Positions 25,207 through 34,494 of a DNA stretch of 64,000 bases are shown here, piece after piece. Numbering within the stretch: position 1 is the stretch's first letter; the number at the start of each line of letters is the position of its first letter. The stretch is taken from contig JANQQK010000091.1 in NCBI GenBank assembly GCA_028289375.1, forward strand, positions 1 to 64,000. The letters are read 5' to 3'. This DNA is from Phycisphaerae bacterium (GTDB lineage: Bacteria; Planctomycetota; Phycisphaerae; UBA1845). The notes under the pieces are model-generated. The model was not told the DNA's origin. It saw only the letters and a program-made list of their open reading frames with translations, and searched no databases. A program made the position numbers and the translations under genes.

Positions 25207-26630
25207 CCGAGTGATCGCAGCGCACGTCGCTCTTCGTCGGAAAGCTGCAGGTCAGGCGTGGCCGATTCGGCGTAACCGGCGAACCAATGATCGAGCAACC
25301 GGCGAAGCCCGTCGCGAACCTGCGGTTTCGTCGCAGCCAGATCAACCGTCTCGCCCGGATCGGTCGCAACATTGAATAGCCTGACCACGTCGCCATCCGC
25401 ACGCGGCGTCAGCAGGAGCTTGTAATCACCCTTGCGCACCATCCGGATCTTGCCCGTAACCCCAGGAACCGATGCTTCGTAGTGCTTCATGCCCGCACGC
25501 GATGCCTGCCAAGGCCGTGACTCACCAAACGCCGGCAGATCGATCGTCGACCCGCTAAACATCGCCTTGAGCGACTCTCCGTCCACATCCGTGGGCAGGT
25601 CAACACCGGCCAGATCAAGGATGGTCGGCACGAGATCGACGTGGCGCGTCACCTGTTTGATCCGCTCAGGCTGCTTCATCGACTTGGGCAGTTTGACAAT
25701 CAGCGGCACGCGAACGACCGGTTCGTACACGTTGGCATCGTGGTTGAAGTGATGGCCATGCTCGCCAAGACACTCACCGTGATCCGTCGTGATGACGACG
25801 ATGCACTCATCCAGCCAACCGCGATCCCGCACGGCATTCAGAACCGCCCCGGTGAGATAGTCGGCATAGTTGACCGCACTCTCATACAACACCATCGCCG
25901 ACGCCGTCGCACGATCCGAGAATGCGAACGAGTCGTAGTCGAACATCAAGCGCGCCTTGGCGTTGCCCGCTCGATCATCTTTCCAGTATTGCAGCACGGC
26001 AAGATCAAGCTGATCGGCCGACGTGCGGACGAAGCGCTTCGGCACCTCGTACGGGAAATGGGTGACCTGCAACTGAAACCACAAGAAGAACTGTCGTGAA
26101 TCCAGCGAACGAATCCAATGTCGCGCGTCGTTCGTGTTTTGAGCAGGCGTCGCACGACGTCCCATGGATGCAGCATCCGGGTCATCGTCTCGGTACACAC
26201 GACATCCCCGGTCGTAGTTGTATCGCTTATCCAGGAAAATGTGCGTCGTGAAACCGGCGGTCACGTACCCCGCCGACGCGAGGTGCTCAGCCAATGTCGA
26301 ATGTTCGTCAGCCAGTCGTTTGGGATGATCGAAGATGCCGTGGTGATGACAGTATTTGCCGGTGATCAACGACGCGAATGCACCACCCGAATAAGACGCA
26401 TTGGTGTAGTGATCGTCAAAAACGGTGCCGTTCGCAGCCACGCGGTCGAGTTCGGGCGAAAGCGCCTTCTCGCTGCCGTAACAACCAAGACTGTCCCGCC
26501 GCATCGTGCAGAACGTGATAAAGATGATGCCAGGCTTACTATCCGATGTGGGCGTCGGCGTCGACGATTCGCGCCGACACCCCGGCAACACAAGCAACAC
26601 GCACAACAGCAGCAGAGTCCGACGCAACAT
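25194..26630 (-). CDS. Sulfatase-fold (alkaline phosphatase superfamily) lipoprotein, atypical active site
   Basis: 478 aa. A lipoprotein signal ends LVLPGC (Cys18). The fold is recognisable: RRDSLGCYG near residue 45, SPELDRVAANGTVFDDHYT, LITGKY, then VITTDHGECLGEHGHHFNHD and RVPLIVKLP near 275-310. Two active-site positions differ from normal members. The Asp of the IDTLR-type metal site is Cys in ITFCTMRRD, and the CxPSR or PSH nucleophile segment reads SYSGGAFASLITG, with Ser at the nucleophile position but without Pro or Arg. It may be catalytically altered or inactive. It is a single minus-strand gene, with a hairpin directly before the start. Predicted to be membrane-anchored outside the cytoplasm. 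Confidence 0.85.
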   Translation of the reverse strand: MLRRTLLLLCVLLVLPGCRRESSTPTPTSDSKPGIIFITFCTMRRDSLGCYGSEKALSPELDRVAANGTVFDDHYTNASYSGGAFASLITGKYCHHHGIFDHPKRLADEHSTLAEHLASAGYVTAGFTTHIFLDKRYNYDRGCRVYRDDDPDAASMGRRATPAQNTNDARHWIRSLDSRQFFLWFQLQVTHFPYEVPKRFVRTSADQLDLAVLQYWKDDRAGNAKARLMFDYDSFAFSDRATASAMVLYESAVNYADYLTGAVLNAVRDRGWLDECIVVITTDHGECLGEHGHHFNHDANVYEPVVRVPLIVKLPKSMKQPERIKQVTRHVDLVPTILDLAGVDLPTDVDGESLKAMFSGSTIDLPAFGESRPWQASRAGMKHYEASVPGVTGKIRMVRKGDYKLLLTPRADGDVVRLFNVATDPGETVDLAATKPQVRDGLRRLLDHWFAGYAESATPDLQLSDEERRALRSLGYTD

Positions 26631-26635
26631 GGCGA

Positions 26636-26676
26636 GGCGAGTCTAGAGCGTGCCCATCAGGCCGTCCAGACTCGCC
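26636..26676 (-). promoter_or_regulatory. 5-prime leader hairpin before the sulfatase-like gene
   Basis: GGCGAGTCT (26676-26668 on the minus strand) is perfectly complementary to AGACTCGCC (26644-26636), with a 23-nt loop. The 3-prime arm ends five bases before the ATG, where a ribosome binding site should be; none is visible. It could control translation or be a leftover of other processes. Confidence 0.4.
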
Positions 26677-26724
26677 ATGCGGTGGGGAGAAAACTAGGTC
26701 ACATTAGCGCTCAAGCTGCACCCG

Positions 26725-29700
26725 TCATTCGCGCAGTGCGCCATAGATGGCGTACGCATCCGAGCCATTGGCCGGATGACCACTGAAGAACAAATCGGCG
26801 ACCTGATCGCCATTCACGTCGCAGAACAGACACGCGTCCGTATTGGTGTACAACACGCCGTCGGGATCAAAACCGAGAACAAGCGGAAAGACCGATGGAG
26901 TCCGAAAAGCCGGAGCAAATGCATCGTTAAGCGTCGTACTCGCTGTCACCGTCGCACCGAAACTGCTGTTTCCCTCGATCAGAAGGCCGACATTGTTTGC
27001 CGTCGACGTTGACGAACCGAATGTGAATATGTCCTTTCGCCCATCCTGGTTGAAATCGAACGCACACAACCGAACCCCAATGTTCGCGTCACTCGTCGCA
27101 CCGGTGATTTGCGGCTGCGCGGAAAGCTGTGCCTGCAAGGGCACTCCGATTTGACTCGACTGAATCGTCGCAACCGTGCTCGGAATAAAGAAGACCCGAC
27201 CTGCTTTCGCGGCAGAATCAAGGCCGTCCGTTGAATCGCCAACCAGGGCACTGATGACCAGATCCCGGCTGCCATCACCGTTGAAGTCGGTGGCGACCAC
27301 ATCGCGTCCCAGACCAAGATGAGCAGCGTTGCCTTCGTAGATGCGGCTGACCGTTGAGATTGATCCGGTCAGATTGCCACCGTTAAGCACAAGCACGGCA
27401 CCAGCGTTTTCGTTGGGCGGGTTCGCGGAATCGCGTCGCCCGGGCGCTCCATAAACGATGTCCGCCACGCCATCGCCGTTGACGTCATCACAACAGAGTG
27501 CTGCACCTGTGAAGTCGCCAGACCGGGCGATCGTCGGAATCAGCCGGAATCCGGCGTTGCTTCCCATGTCATTGACGGTCGTGCTGGCCAACCGCACAAT
27601 TGAACCCGCAAATCCATAGATGGCTCCGGTGTTGTTGTTGAATTGTCCGTTGCCTGACGGTGTCACATTCTGGCCGCCACCCGGAGCGGACGTCACGAGG
27701 TCATCAACGCCATCGTTGTTGTAGTCGCAACATGCGAGTCGATAACCGAATAGGTCGAAATCGGTATCCGCGTTCGACGGGCGTTGCAGAAACACTGGTG
27801 TCACAAGTGTACCGCCCCCGTTGCCGGCGATGGTGTTGCCGGTCGTCGCCCATGGATTCTGAAAGAAACCGTCATTGGCCGTCCCGTAGTAAATGTGAGC
27901 GCGACCCGACTGAGTGGCACTCCCAAACGATGGCTCACCAAGCACCAAGTCCTTACGACCGTCGTTGTCCAGATCGCAGCACGCTAAATCGGTGATGTAA
28001 CTGCCGAAAGCGACGTCGGCGCTCACGCGAAACACGTCGATAAGCGTCGAGCCATTTGGATCGCCAAGCGTGTCCGCGTCCGCACCGTCGGCGGACATAC
28101 TCAACGAGCCGAAGTTGTGCGGACTGTTGTCGAGCGGCGAATTTGTTGCGACGGTAGGATCAGCACCAACTCCGCGCACAATGGCAATGCCGAGGTCGTT
28201 GGCACCGCCTACACCATCAAAGTCTTCCTTAATCCCCAGAAGCAACTCCTCGAACCCATCGCCGTTAATGTCGCAACAGGTCGCAGCCGTGGCATTCCAC
28301 CAGCTCTCAGAACTGCGGGCCGCACGCGCTCCATGGATCGCCGTCGCACGGCTGAACACCGCTGCATTCGACGTGCTCGTCGTGCTGTTGACCAAGCCAA
28401 AGTGATTGAGGTTCGATGATACGAAGTTCGGCCGAACATCGAGGCTGGCGGGTAGCTCCGACTGCGCGTGGTATGTAGCAAATCCCCGAGACGGACCGTA
28501 ACCAACGCTCGCAGGTCCGGCAGCCAACGCAGCCTGCAGAATGTACGTTCCCCGCGTCGTGCCCGCCACTTCGGCATCCACGTCGATGATGTCGCCGGCC
28601 GTCGGCATCACCGGTTCGGAATTGAGCGTGGTAAATGGCGTGAAATCCGCATACAGAAAGCCCGTATCGGTCGCGTTGATCGCCCCATCCTGATTGAAAT
28701 CCAGCGGGGCCGTCGTCTGGCCCAGATCGAAAGCATCGCGAAGCGCGAATTGCAGCGTGCCCATGACGAGTGAGAGCAGTCGGAAGTGATGATCGCGGGA
28801 GTTCGGTGCGATCACATAATTCGTCAACTCCTGCGGTGCGTTGGCAAGACCTTGAAGCGAACCGGGCGACGGAGAAGCCGGTATGGCGAACGGTGCGACC
28901 AGCGTGTGCGACACTTCGACCGAATCGAATTCACCCGACATGAGGTCCTGAGCCGTCACACGGAACCGATATTCGCCCGGCACCACCGTGTTCGTATTGG
29001 CTCCAGCGACGCCGATATCGAGGATCGTGCTCACCGTGTTGCTCAATGCCGGAATCACAAGGTACGTCATGGACTGCGCAGAAGAGTTCAGAATCGTCAC
29101 ATCGATCAGGTCCGCACCGTCTGGGACCGCGATTTTCTCCCAGAAGTACGCCACGGAACCACTGGTGTTCCCGATGACATTGGCCATGATGCCGGGTACC
29201 TGTCCACCACCGAGACCGGACTGTAGCTGGGCACCTGCGGCGAAAGGCGCCGATCCACCGAAATCAACACTGTTTGGCGAAAGGACCCGGTCCGCACCAG
29301 CCGTCACGCTGAATCCCGGATCACCCGGTTCGACGGTCAGCACCACACTGTCCGAACCCATGACACCGAAAATGTTCTCAACGGTCACCGACACTGTGAA
29401 CATTCCGACGAGCGACGTGTTGAAGTTCGTGCTGATCGACGTCGGGTTCGTAAACGGCATATCCAGGTTAGGCCCCCCAATCAGCGACCATTGCACCGAG
29501 TCGATCGGCACCGCGTTCGGATCGCTGACCATCGCCTCAAGCGTCACTATGTCTGTCCGCTCGACCGTCGTGCCGGGCGTGGCCACGATGGTCACATTCA
29601 GCGGTTCAGGCTCGATGACATTGATCGTCGCCAGCGTCTTGCCGACCTCGCCGAGCGCGTTACGCACGGTGGACGCGATTTGGTAGCTGCCGGCACAGCA

Positions 29701-30441
29701 CGTATTGAAATTTGTCGAGACCGAGGTCGGATTGGTAAACGCATCGGGCAGGAACGGACCATCCGCCAGCGTCCACGATATCTCGGCGATATCGATACCG
29801 AGCGGATCCGACGCGTGCGCCTTGAGCAGCAGCACATCGCCGACCTGGACGGTCAGACCCGGGATGGCTTCGATGTCGACGTCCGGTGCGAGCGGCTCGG
29901 TGGCCACGCCAAGCGTGACATGGTCCACCGCGACCCAGTCCGACATGCTGTCGCGGACGACCAGTTGCAGCTCAATCGGTTCATTATCATTGGCCACGAT
30001 ACGCGGCAGCGGCGATGTGGGAGTCGTGACGGTCGCATCGCCCTCCACGACGGTCCACAGGTAGCTGATGTCCGCCTGACCATTCTCAACCGTCGCCCCA
30101 ACCAGCGTTTCATAACCCTGCAAAACGTTGTCCGGTGCTGAGATTGTCGTGCGCAGCGGCAGGCATTCCTCCGCAGCCGATTCGTCCGCACCGGTGAAAC
30201 ACTGCTGGAAGCCTGCAAAGTCCAGCAGTTCGACTGCTCCGTTGCCATCAACATCAAACACGCGGCATCCATCGGTAATGGCGACGTCGCGTGGCAGCGA
30301 TGCACAGGCACGGAACGAGAAGAAGTCCGCCAGATCAACATCCTCATCGCGGTTGATGTCGAAGGCGAACGTGTGCGAAACGATGACGGTGGCGAGAAGC
30401 AGGGACAGACGGTGGGCGCAACGGAAGCTCTGCGGGTTCAT
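26725..30441 (-). CDS. Large secreted FG-GAP propeller protein with N-terminal dockerin-like domain
   Basis: 1238 aa from ATG 30441, supported by GAGAGGA about six bases upstream and by the signal peptide that follows (HRLSLLLATVIVSHTFA); longer frames up to 30621 add an Arg-rich, unlikely leader. Directly after the signal come two calcium loops, DINRDEDVDLADFFSF and DVDGNGAVELLDFAGF ending CFTG, a dockerin-like domain placed at the N-terminus. Residues about 95-440 look like repeated Ig/PKD-type units (VTLEAMVSDPNAVPIDSVQW). From about residue 720 there are seven FG-GAP units with DxNxDGxxDL loops, four of them preceded by a CC pair. Expected to be exported and calcium-binding. No enzyme motif and no sorting tail. 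A single-gene transcript is likely. Confidence 0.87.
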   Translation of the reverse strand: MNPQSFRCAHRLSLLLATVIVSHTFAFDINRDEDVDLADFFSFRACASLPRDVAITDGCRVFDVDGNGAVELLDFAGFQQCFTGADESAAEECLPLRTTISAPDNVLQGYETLVGATVENGQADISYLWTVVEGDATVTTPTSPLPRIVANDNEPIELQLVVRDSMSDWVAVDHVTLGVATEPLAPDVDIEAIPGLTVQVGDVLLLKAHASDPLGIDIAEISWTLADGPFLPDAFTNPTSVSTNFNTCCAGSYQIASTVRNALGEVGKTLATINVIEPEPLNVTIVATPGTTVERTDIVTLEAMVSDPNAVPIDSVQWSLIGGPNLDMPFTNPTSISTNFNTSLVGMFTVSVTVENIFGVMGSDSVVLTVEPGDPGFSVTAGADRVLSPNSVDFGGSAPFAAGAQLQSGLGGGQVPGIMANVIGNTSGSVAYFWEKIAVPDGADLIDVTILNSSAQSMTYLVIPALSNTVSTILDIGVAGANTNTVVPGEYRFRVTAQDLMSGEFDSVEVSHTLVAPFAIPASPSPGSLQGLANAPQELTNYVIAPNSRDHHFRLLSLVMGTLQFALRDAFDLGQTTAPLDFNQDGAINATDTGFLYADFTPFTTLNSEPVMPTAGDIIDVDAEVAGTTRGTYILQAALAAGPASVGYGPSRGFATYHAQSELPASLDVRPNFVSSNLNHFGLVNSTTSTSNAAVFSRATAIHGARAARSSESWWNATAATCCDINGDGFEELLLGIKEDFDGVGGANDLGIAIVRGVGADPTVATNSPLDNSPHNFGSLSMSADGADADTLGDPNGSTLIDVFRVSADVAFGSYITDLACCDLDNDGRKDLVLGEPSFGSATQSGRAHIYYGTANDGFFQNPWATTGNTIAGNGGGTLVTPVFLQRPSNADTDFDLFGYRLACCDYNNDGVDDLVTSAPGGGQNVTPSGNGQFNNNTGAIYGFAGSIVRLASTTVNDMGSNAGFRLIPTIARSGDFTGAALCCDDVNGDGVADIVYGAPGRRDSANPPNENAGAVLVLNGGNLTGSISTVSRIYEGNAAHLGLGRDVVATDFNGDGSRDLVISALVGDSTDGLDSAAKAGRVFFIPSTVATIQSSQIGVPLQAQLSAQPQITGATSDANIGVRLCAFDFNQDGRKDIFTFGSSTSTANNVGLLIEGNSSFGATVTASTTLNDAFAPAFRTPSVFPLVLGFDPDGVLYTNTDACLFCDVNGDQVADLFFSGHPANGSDAYAIYGALRE

Positions 30442-30727
30442 GACGTTCCTCTCCATCTTGTTGTCAATGCACGCTGAGTGGCCACCGATCCGCCGGTGCG
30501 ACAACGGATTCGGTCGTGTCTTGACCGACGTGGCGGAAGAACCGCGCCGGCGACGCCATTCTACCAAATTCCCAAGTGGGAACCCAAGAATCGCCGACAA
30601 AATATCAGCCGAATCGCGCAACTTGTGATGCGTTGGCGATGCGGCTATCGTGTCCGCCCGCGAACCCGTGCGGGTCGAATCGGCCGACCGGTGCGAGGCC
30701 TGTCGAAGCGACGCTCGGAGAGAATCA

Positions 30728-31660
30728 TTGACTGCCTACATCGAGTTGATGCGACCGGCGCAGTGGATCAAGAACCTCGCGGTTCTCGCTGGTCCCGCAT
30801 TCGCGATGCGCCTCGATCGTGACGCCGTCGTCAAGACCGGCATCATCTTTGCCGCCTTCTGCCTCATCTCCAGCAGCAGCTACATCTTCAACGACATCTT
30901 TGACCGCGAAGCAGATGCCCTGCATCCCAAGAAGAAAAACCGCCCCCTCGCCCGCGGGGCCATCGGACCCAACGCCGCCGCCGTCTGGTCCGTCATCCTC
31001 CTGACCGCCGGCGTCGCATTGACCCTGCTGCTGCCCATCAGCACGACCATCACCGTCATCGCCTACTTCGTCATGATCCTCGCCTACTCGATGGCCCTCA
31101 AACGACGCACCATCCTCGACGTCGTCCTCATCGCCATCGGGTTCGTCCTTCGCGCGATGGCCGGCGCCGAAGCGATCTCCGAGTTCGTCTCACCGTGGCT
31201 GGTCGTCTGCACCTTCACGCTCTGCATGTTCATGGGCTTCGGCAAACGACGCTGCGAGGTCGCACAATTCGCCACGCTCACCGAAGCCGGCGAACACCGC
31301 ATTGCCCTGCTCCGCTACTCTCCTGAGTTGCTCTCGCAATTGATCAGCATCTCCGCCGGCATCACCATCGTGACCTTCCTGCTCTACACCATGGACGCCG
31401 ACATCCAGACCACCTACAACAAGCGGCACCTGGTCTATACCATCCCGCTCGTCGTCTACGGTATTTTCCGCTACGCCATGCTCGTGCAATCCGGCGACGT
31501 GCACGGCCCCATGGACATCGTGCTCGGCGACCGACCATTCCAGGCGACGGTGGCCTTGTGGGGATTCGTCGCGCTGACCATCATGACCGAGCGATACTGG
31601 GTGCCCGCTGTTGGCCTCGACGAGATGTTCAACATAAATGCCGCAACGGGTACCGGCTGA
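30728..31660 (+). CDS. UbiA prenyltransferase, DPPR-synthase-like
   Basis: 310 aa from TTG 30728, which has GGAGAG five bases upstream and places LMRPAQWIKNLAVLAGPAFA at the N-terminus as in family members; GTG 30650 gives 26 more residues. The catalytic Asp-rich motif NDIFDREADALHPKKKNRPL is followed by ARGAIG, closely matching decaprenyl-phosphate phosphoribosyltransferases (Rv3806c type). The second Asp-type loop (GKRRCE...) and about nine hydrophobic spans complete the fold. Members transfer phosphoribose from PRPP to a polyprenyl phosphate in the membrane. It is followed 17 bases later by an extended SDR, which could act on the lipid-linked sugar. The substrate is inferred by similarity only. 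Confidence 0.85.
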   Translation: MTAYIELMRPAQWIKNLAVLAGPAFAMRLDRDAVVKTGIIFAAFCLISSSSYIFNDIFDREADALHPKKKNRPLARGAIGPNAAAVWSVILLTAGVALTLLLPISTTITVIAYFVMILAYSMALKRRTILDVVLIAIGFVLRAMAGAEAISEFVSPWLVVCTFTLCMFMGFGKRRCEVAQFATLTEAGEHRIALLRYSPELLSQLISISAGITIVTFLLYTMDADIQTTYNKRHLVYTIPLVVYGIFRYAMLVQSGDVHGPMDIVLGDRPFQATVALWGFVALTIMTERYWVPAVGLDEMFNINAATGTG

Positions 31661-31677
31661 CCAACATAGAAGAATCG

Positions 31678-32739
31678 ATGAGCGATCAAGATACGACATC
31701 CAAGACCTACATGATCACCGGCGGGGCTGGCTTTCTCGGCATCAACCTCACACGCTTCCTGCTCAACCGAGGCCACAAGGTCACATCACTCGACCTGGCC
31801 GACTTCGACTACGCCGACTGCAAAGACAAGGTGCGCATCGTCACCGGCGACATCCGCAACCGCGCCGACGTCGACCGCGCCATGGAAGGCGTTGACATCG
31901 TCGTCCATACCGCCGCCGCACTGCCGCTCTACAAAGCCGAAGACATCTACTCCACCGACCTCGACGGCACGCGCACCGTCATGGAGTCAGCCCTCGCCCA
32001 CAACGTCGAACGCGCCATCCACATCTCCTCGACCGCCGTATACGGCATCCCCGATCACCACCCGCTCCTCGAAACCGACAAACTCCACGGCGTCGGTCCC
32101 TACGGTGAAGCAAAAGTCAAGGCAGAAGAAGTCTGCGCCGGGTTCCGCGAAAAAGGCATGTGCGTGCCGATCATCCGACCCAAGTCCTTCATCGGCCCCG
32201 AACGCCTCGGCGTCTTCGCCCTGCTCTACGACTGGGCCAAGGACGGCAAAGGCTTCCCCATGATCGGCAACGGTCGCAATCGCTACCAGCTTCTCGACGT
32301 CGAAGATCTGTGCGACGCCATCTACCTCTGCGCCACCCTCGAACGCGACAAAGTTGACGACGTCTTCAACATCGGCGCCAGGGAATTCAAGACCATGCGC
32401 GAGGACTACCAAGCCGTCCTCGACGACGCCGGTTTCGGCAAGAGAATCGTCGGCACCCCAGCAGGCCCCGTCATCTGGACCCTGCGTTTCCTCGAACTGC
32501 TCAACCTCAGCCCGCTCTACAAATGGGTCTACGAAACCGCCTGCGAGGATTCCTTCGTCAGCATCGAAAAAGCCGAGAAGATCCTCGGATACAACCCGAA
32601 GTTCTCCAACCAGGACGCCCTCATCCGCAACTATCGCTGGTACCTCGAACACCTCGACGACTTCAAGAACGCCTCCGGCGTCTCCCACCGCGTTCCCTGG
32701 AAACAAGGCATCCTCAAGGTCTTCAAAATCTTCTTCTGA
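31678..32739 (+). CDS. NAD-dependent epimerase/dehydratase (extended SDR)
   Basis: 353 aa from ATG 31678. TGGAGFLG (near residue 13) is the NAD-binding loop, and ISSTAVYG with YGEAKVKAE (YxxxK, about 141-146) supplies the catalytic Ser, Tyr and Lys of extended short-chain dehydrogenases. Such enzymes modify nucleotide sugars or lipid-linked sugars. It starts 17 bases after the UbiA-like gene and is probably translated from the same mRNA, so a role in processing the lipid-linked pentose made by that enzyme is a reasonable inference. A basic, aromatic C-terminus (KQGILKVFKIFF) might touch the membrane. The precise substrate cannot be read from sequence. Confidence 0.85.
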   Translation: MSDQDTTSKTYMITGGAGFLGINLTRFLLNRGHKVTSLDLADFDYADCKDKVRIVTGDIRNRADVDRAMEGVDIVVHTAAALPLYKAEDIYSTDLDGTRTVMESALAHNVERAIHISSTAVYGIPDHHPLLETDKLHGVGPYGEAKVKAEEVCAGFREKGMCVPIIRPKSFIGPERLGVFALLYDWAKDGKGFPMIGNGRNRYQLLDVEDLCDAIYLCATLERDKVDDVFNIGAREFKTMREDYQAVLDDAGFGKRIVGTPAGPVIWTLRFLELLNLSPLYKWVYETACEDSFVSIEKAEKILGYNPKFSNQDALIRNYRWYLEHLDDFKNASGVSHRVPWKQGILKVFKIFF

Positions 32740-32751
32740 CGGATTCGTCAG
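32736..32751. terminator. Short hairpin between convergent genes
   Basis: CTGACG-GATT-CGTCAG spans the stop codons of the two convergent SDR genes. The 6-bp stem is perfect but has no T-tract in either direction, so termination is only possible. Confidence 0.3.
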
Positions 32752-33551
32752 TCAGACAGGCCAAGTACTTCATCGATCCGCACCGACCGCACACGCTTGC
32801 CGAGTCGTGGCACCGCCGGCGATTCCCACACAACCGGCGTCAGCCCCTTCTCCGCGATCAGCCGATCATACATCTCACGCCGCGTCTCCGGCTGACTTCC
32901 CGCCAGATTCAATACCCCGTGATGCTCGATCCCCAGCAACCGCGTCAGCCCATCGACAATCCGATCGCGATGCACCAGATTCACAAACGCATCACCATCA
33001 TCCCGCGTTGTACGCGCTACCCGCGCCACACGTTCCGCCGGATCACGCCCCGGCCCAACGATCCCCGCCAGCCGCACCACCGATACCTTCACCCCCAACC
33101 GCACCCCACCGCCCAGCAACTCCCCCTCCGCCGCCAGCAGAATCTTCCCATTCTCTGTCGTCGGCTCCGGCGGCGTCTCCTCATCCACCCAGCCACCATC
33201 ATTTCGTCCATACACCCCCGTCGACGACGTGTAGATCAAACGCCCAACCGACGACCCCGCCATCGCCGCCACGACATGCCGCGCCCCACGCAGATACACG
33301 TCTTCATAGTTCCGCCGCTGTCGCCCCGCCGCCACGCACAAGTAAACCGCATCCCGATCCGCCAACAACGCCCGCACAGCATCAACATTCGCCAAGTCCA
33401 GGATAACCGCCCGAATCCCCGCCGCCTCGATCTCCACCACCCGATCCATACCCGTCGTAGTCCCAACGACATCATGTCCCGCCGTCACCAGCGACGCCCC
33501 CACCGCCGTCCCCACATACCCACACCCGACGATCGCCACCCGCCGACTCAT
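32748..33551 (-). CDS. NAD(P)-binding SDR / YeeZ-like epimerase family protein
   Basis: 267 aa. The N-terminus RRVAIVGCGYVGTAVG is a Rossmann GxGxxG loop, followed by IYTSSTGVYGRNDGGWVDE, the SSxGVYG element seen in atypical SDRs of the YeeZ/YbjT group. The usual YxxxK dyad is not clear (ENGKILLAAEGELL at that place), so it may be a non-catalytic or atypical reductase. Its start overlaps the end of the upstream DUF62 gene by four bases (ATGA), so translation is likely coupled. It converges with the SDR to its left. Cytoplasmic; substrate unknown. Confidence 0.8.
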   Translation of the reverse strand: MSRRVAIVGCGYVGTAVGASLVTAGHDVVGTTTGMDRVVEIEAAGIRAVILDLANVDAVRALLADRDAVYLCVAAGRQRRNYEDVYLRGARHVVAAMAGSSVGRLIYTSSTGVYGRNDGGWVDEETPPEPTTENGKILLAAEGELLGGGVRLGVKVSVVRLAGIVGPGRDPAERVARVARTTRDDGDAFVNLVHRDRIVDGLTRLLGIEHHGVLNLAGSQPETRREMYDRLIAEKGLTPVVWESPAVPRLGKRVRSVRIDEVLGLSD

Positions 33552-34330
33552 CGCACCACCACGTCCGCACCAACCCCAACCCCCAACGCCTCATCCGCCC
33601 GCCCACCATTCACCGAAATCTCAACCGTCCGCGAGCTCCCGATCAGCGCCAACACCACCCCCTCATCCACATCGCCGTAGCTGTTGCGAATGACCCCCAA
33701 GTCGCGATCCCCGACATGCACACCCAGCATCCGCCCGCCCCGCGTCAACGGCCCGAGCATCTCAACATCGATGTTCGTCACCAGATTCCCAAACCGATCC
33801 ACATGCATCACGCAACCAGCCACTCCCCCGTCAACCGGCTTCGCAGACGCAGTCGGAATAATCGCCAGATCCTTCACCGCAGACCCGAGCATCGGCAACC
33901 GCAACCCCGTCGCCACATGCGCCGCCACCGGCGCAAAGATGTCCCGCCCATGAAACGTACTCGACCGATTCGGCAGGAAGTACCGCTCCTGCTCAACCGC
34001 ATACAGCTCTTCCAACCGCATGTCCCGATGTACCAGGCTCAGCAACCCATTGTCCGGCGCGATCACGATCTGACCGCCATACCGACCCGCCAATATCCGC
34101 CGCGACGATCCAACCCCCGGATCGACCACCGCCACGTGCACGGTATTCGGCGGATACCACGCAATCGTCTGCCGCAACACGAACGCAGCCTGCAACACAT
34201 TTTGCGGACCGATGTCGTGCGTCACGTCCACGATGCCCGCCCGCGGCGCCATCCGCAATATCACACCCTTCATGACCGCAACGTAGTGGTCTTGCGTCCC
34301 AAAGTCCGTCAGCAGCGTGATGATCGCCAT
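33548..34330 (-). CDS. SAM hydroxide adenosyltransferase (DUF62 family)
   Basis: 260 aa from ATG 34330, chosen for GAGGGA seven bases upstream; TTG 34345 adds five residues. Family motifs are complete: ITLLTDFGTQDHYV, VDVTHDI, VVDPGVGSSRR, APDNGLLS, STFHGRDIFAP and VDRFGNLVTNI. The Asp, Arg (seven residues later) and His that position the attacking water in DUF62 enzymes are all present (VVD, SSR, FHGRD). These enzymes split S-adenosylmethionine to adenosine and methionine using hydroxide; they are relatives of fluorinase and chlorinase. The physiological purpose is unclear. It is translationally coupled to the SDR downstream. Confidence 0.92.
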   Translation of the reverse strand: MAIITLLTDFGTQDHYVAVMKGVILRMAPRAGIVDVTHDIGPQNVLQAAFVLRQTIAWYPPNTVHVAVVDPGVGSSRRILAGRYGGQIVIAPDNGLLSLVHRDMRLEELYAVEQERYFLPNRSSTFHGRDIFAPVAAHVATGLRLPMLGSAVKDLAIIPTASAKPVDGGVAGCVMHVDRFGNLVTNIDVEMLGPLTRGGRMLGVHVGDRDLGVIRNSYGDVDEGVVLALIGSSRTVEISVNGGRADEALGVGVGADVVVR

Positions 34331-34494
34331 CCAGTCGTCCCTCAATCAAAGAAGAGTCGCGGGGACTGTACCGAAGGTTCCCCAACCCGGTCAATCACCG
34401 TTTCACCCTCGCCACAATCCACACACAACAATCCATGAATCACGATTTTTCTCTACCAATAAATCACAACCGTACTAGGATCGCCAAGGCAGCC

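Noticed and set aside
30441..30621. N-terminal extension of the large FG-GAP protein to 30621
   Set aside because: The extra 60 residues are Arg-rich and unlike a signal peptide, whereas ATG 30441 has a ribosome binding site and a classic signal sequence after it.
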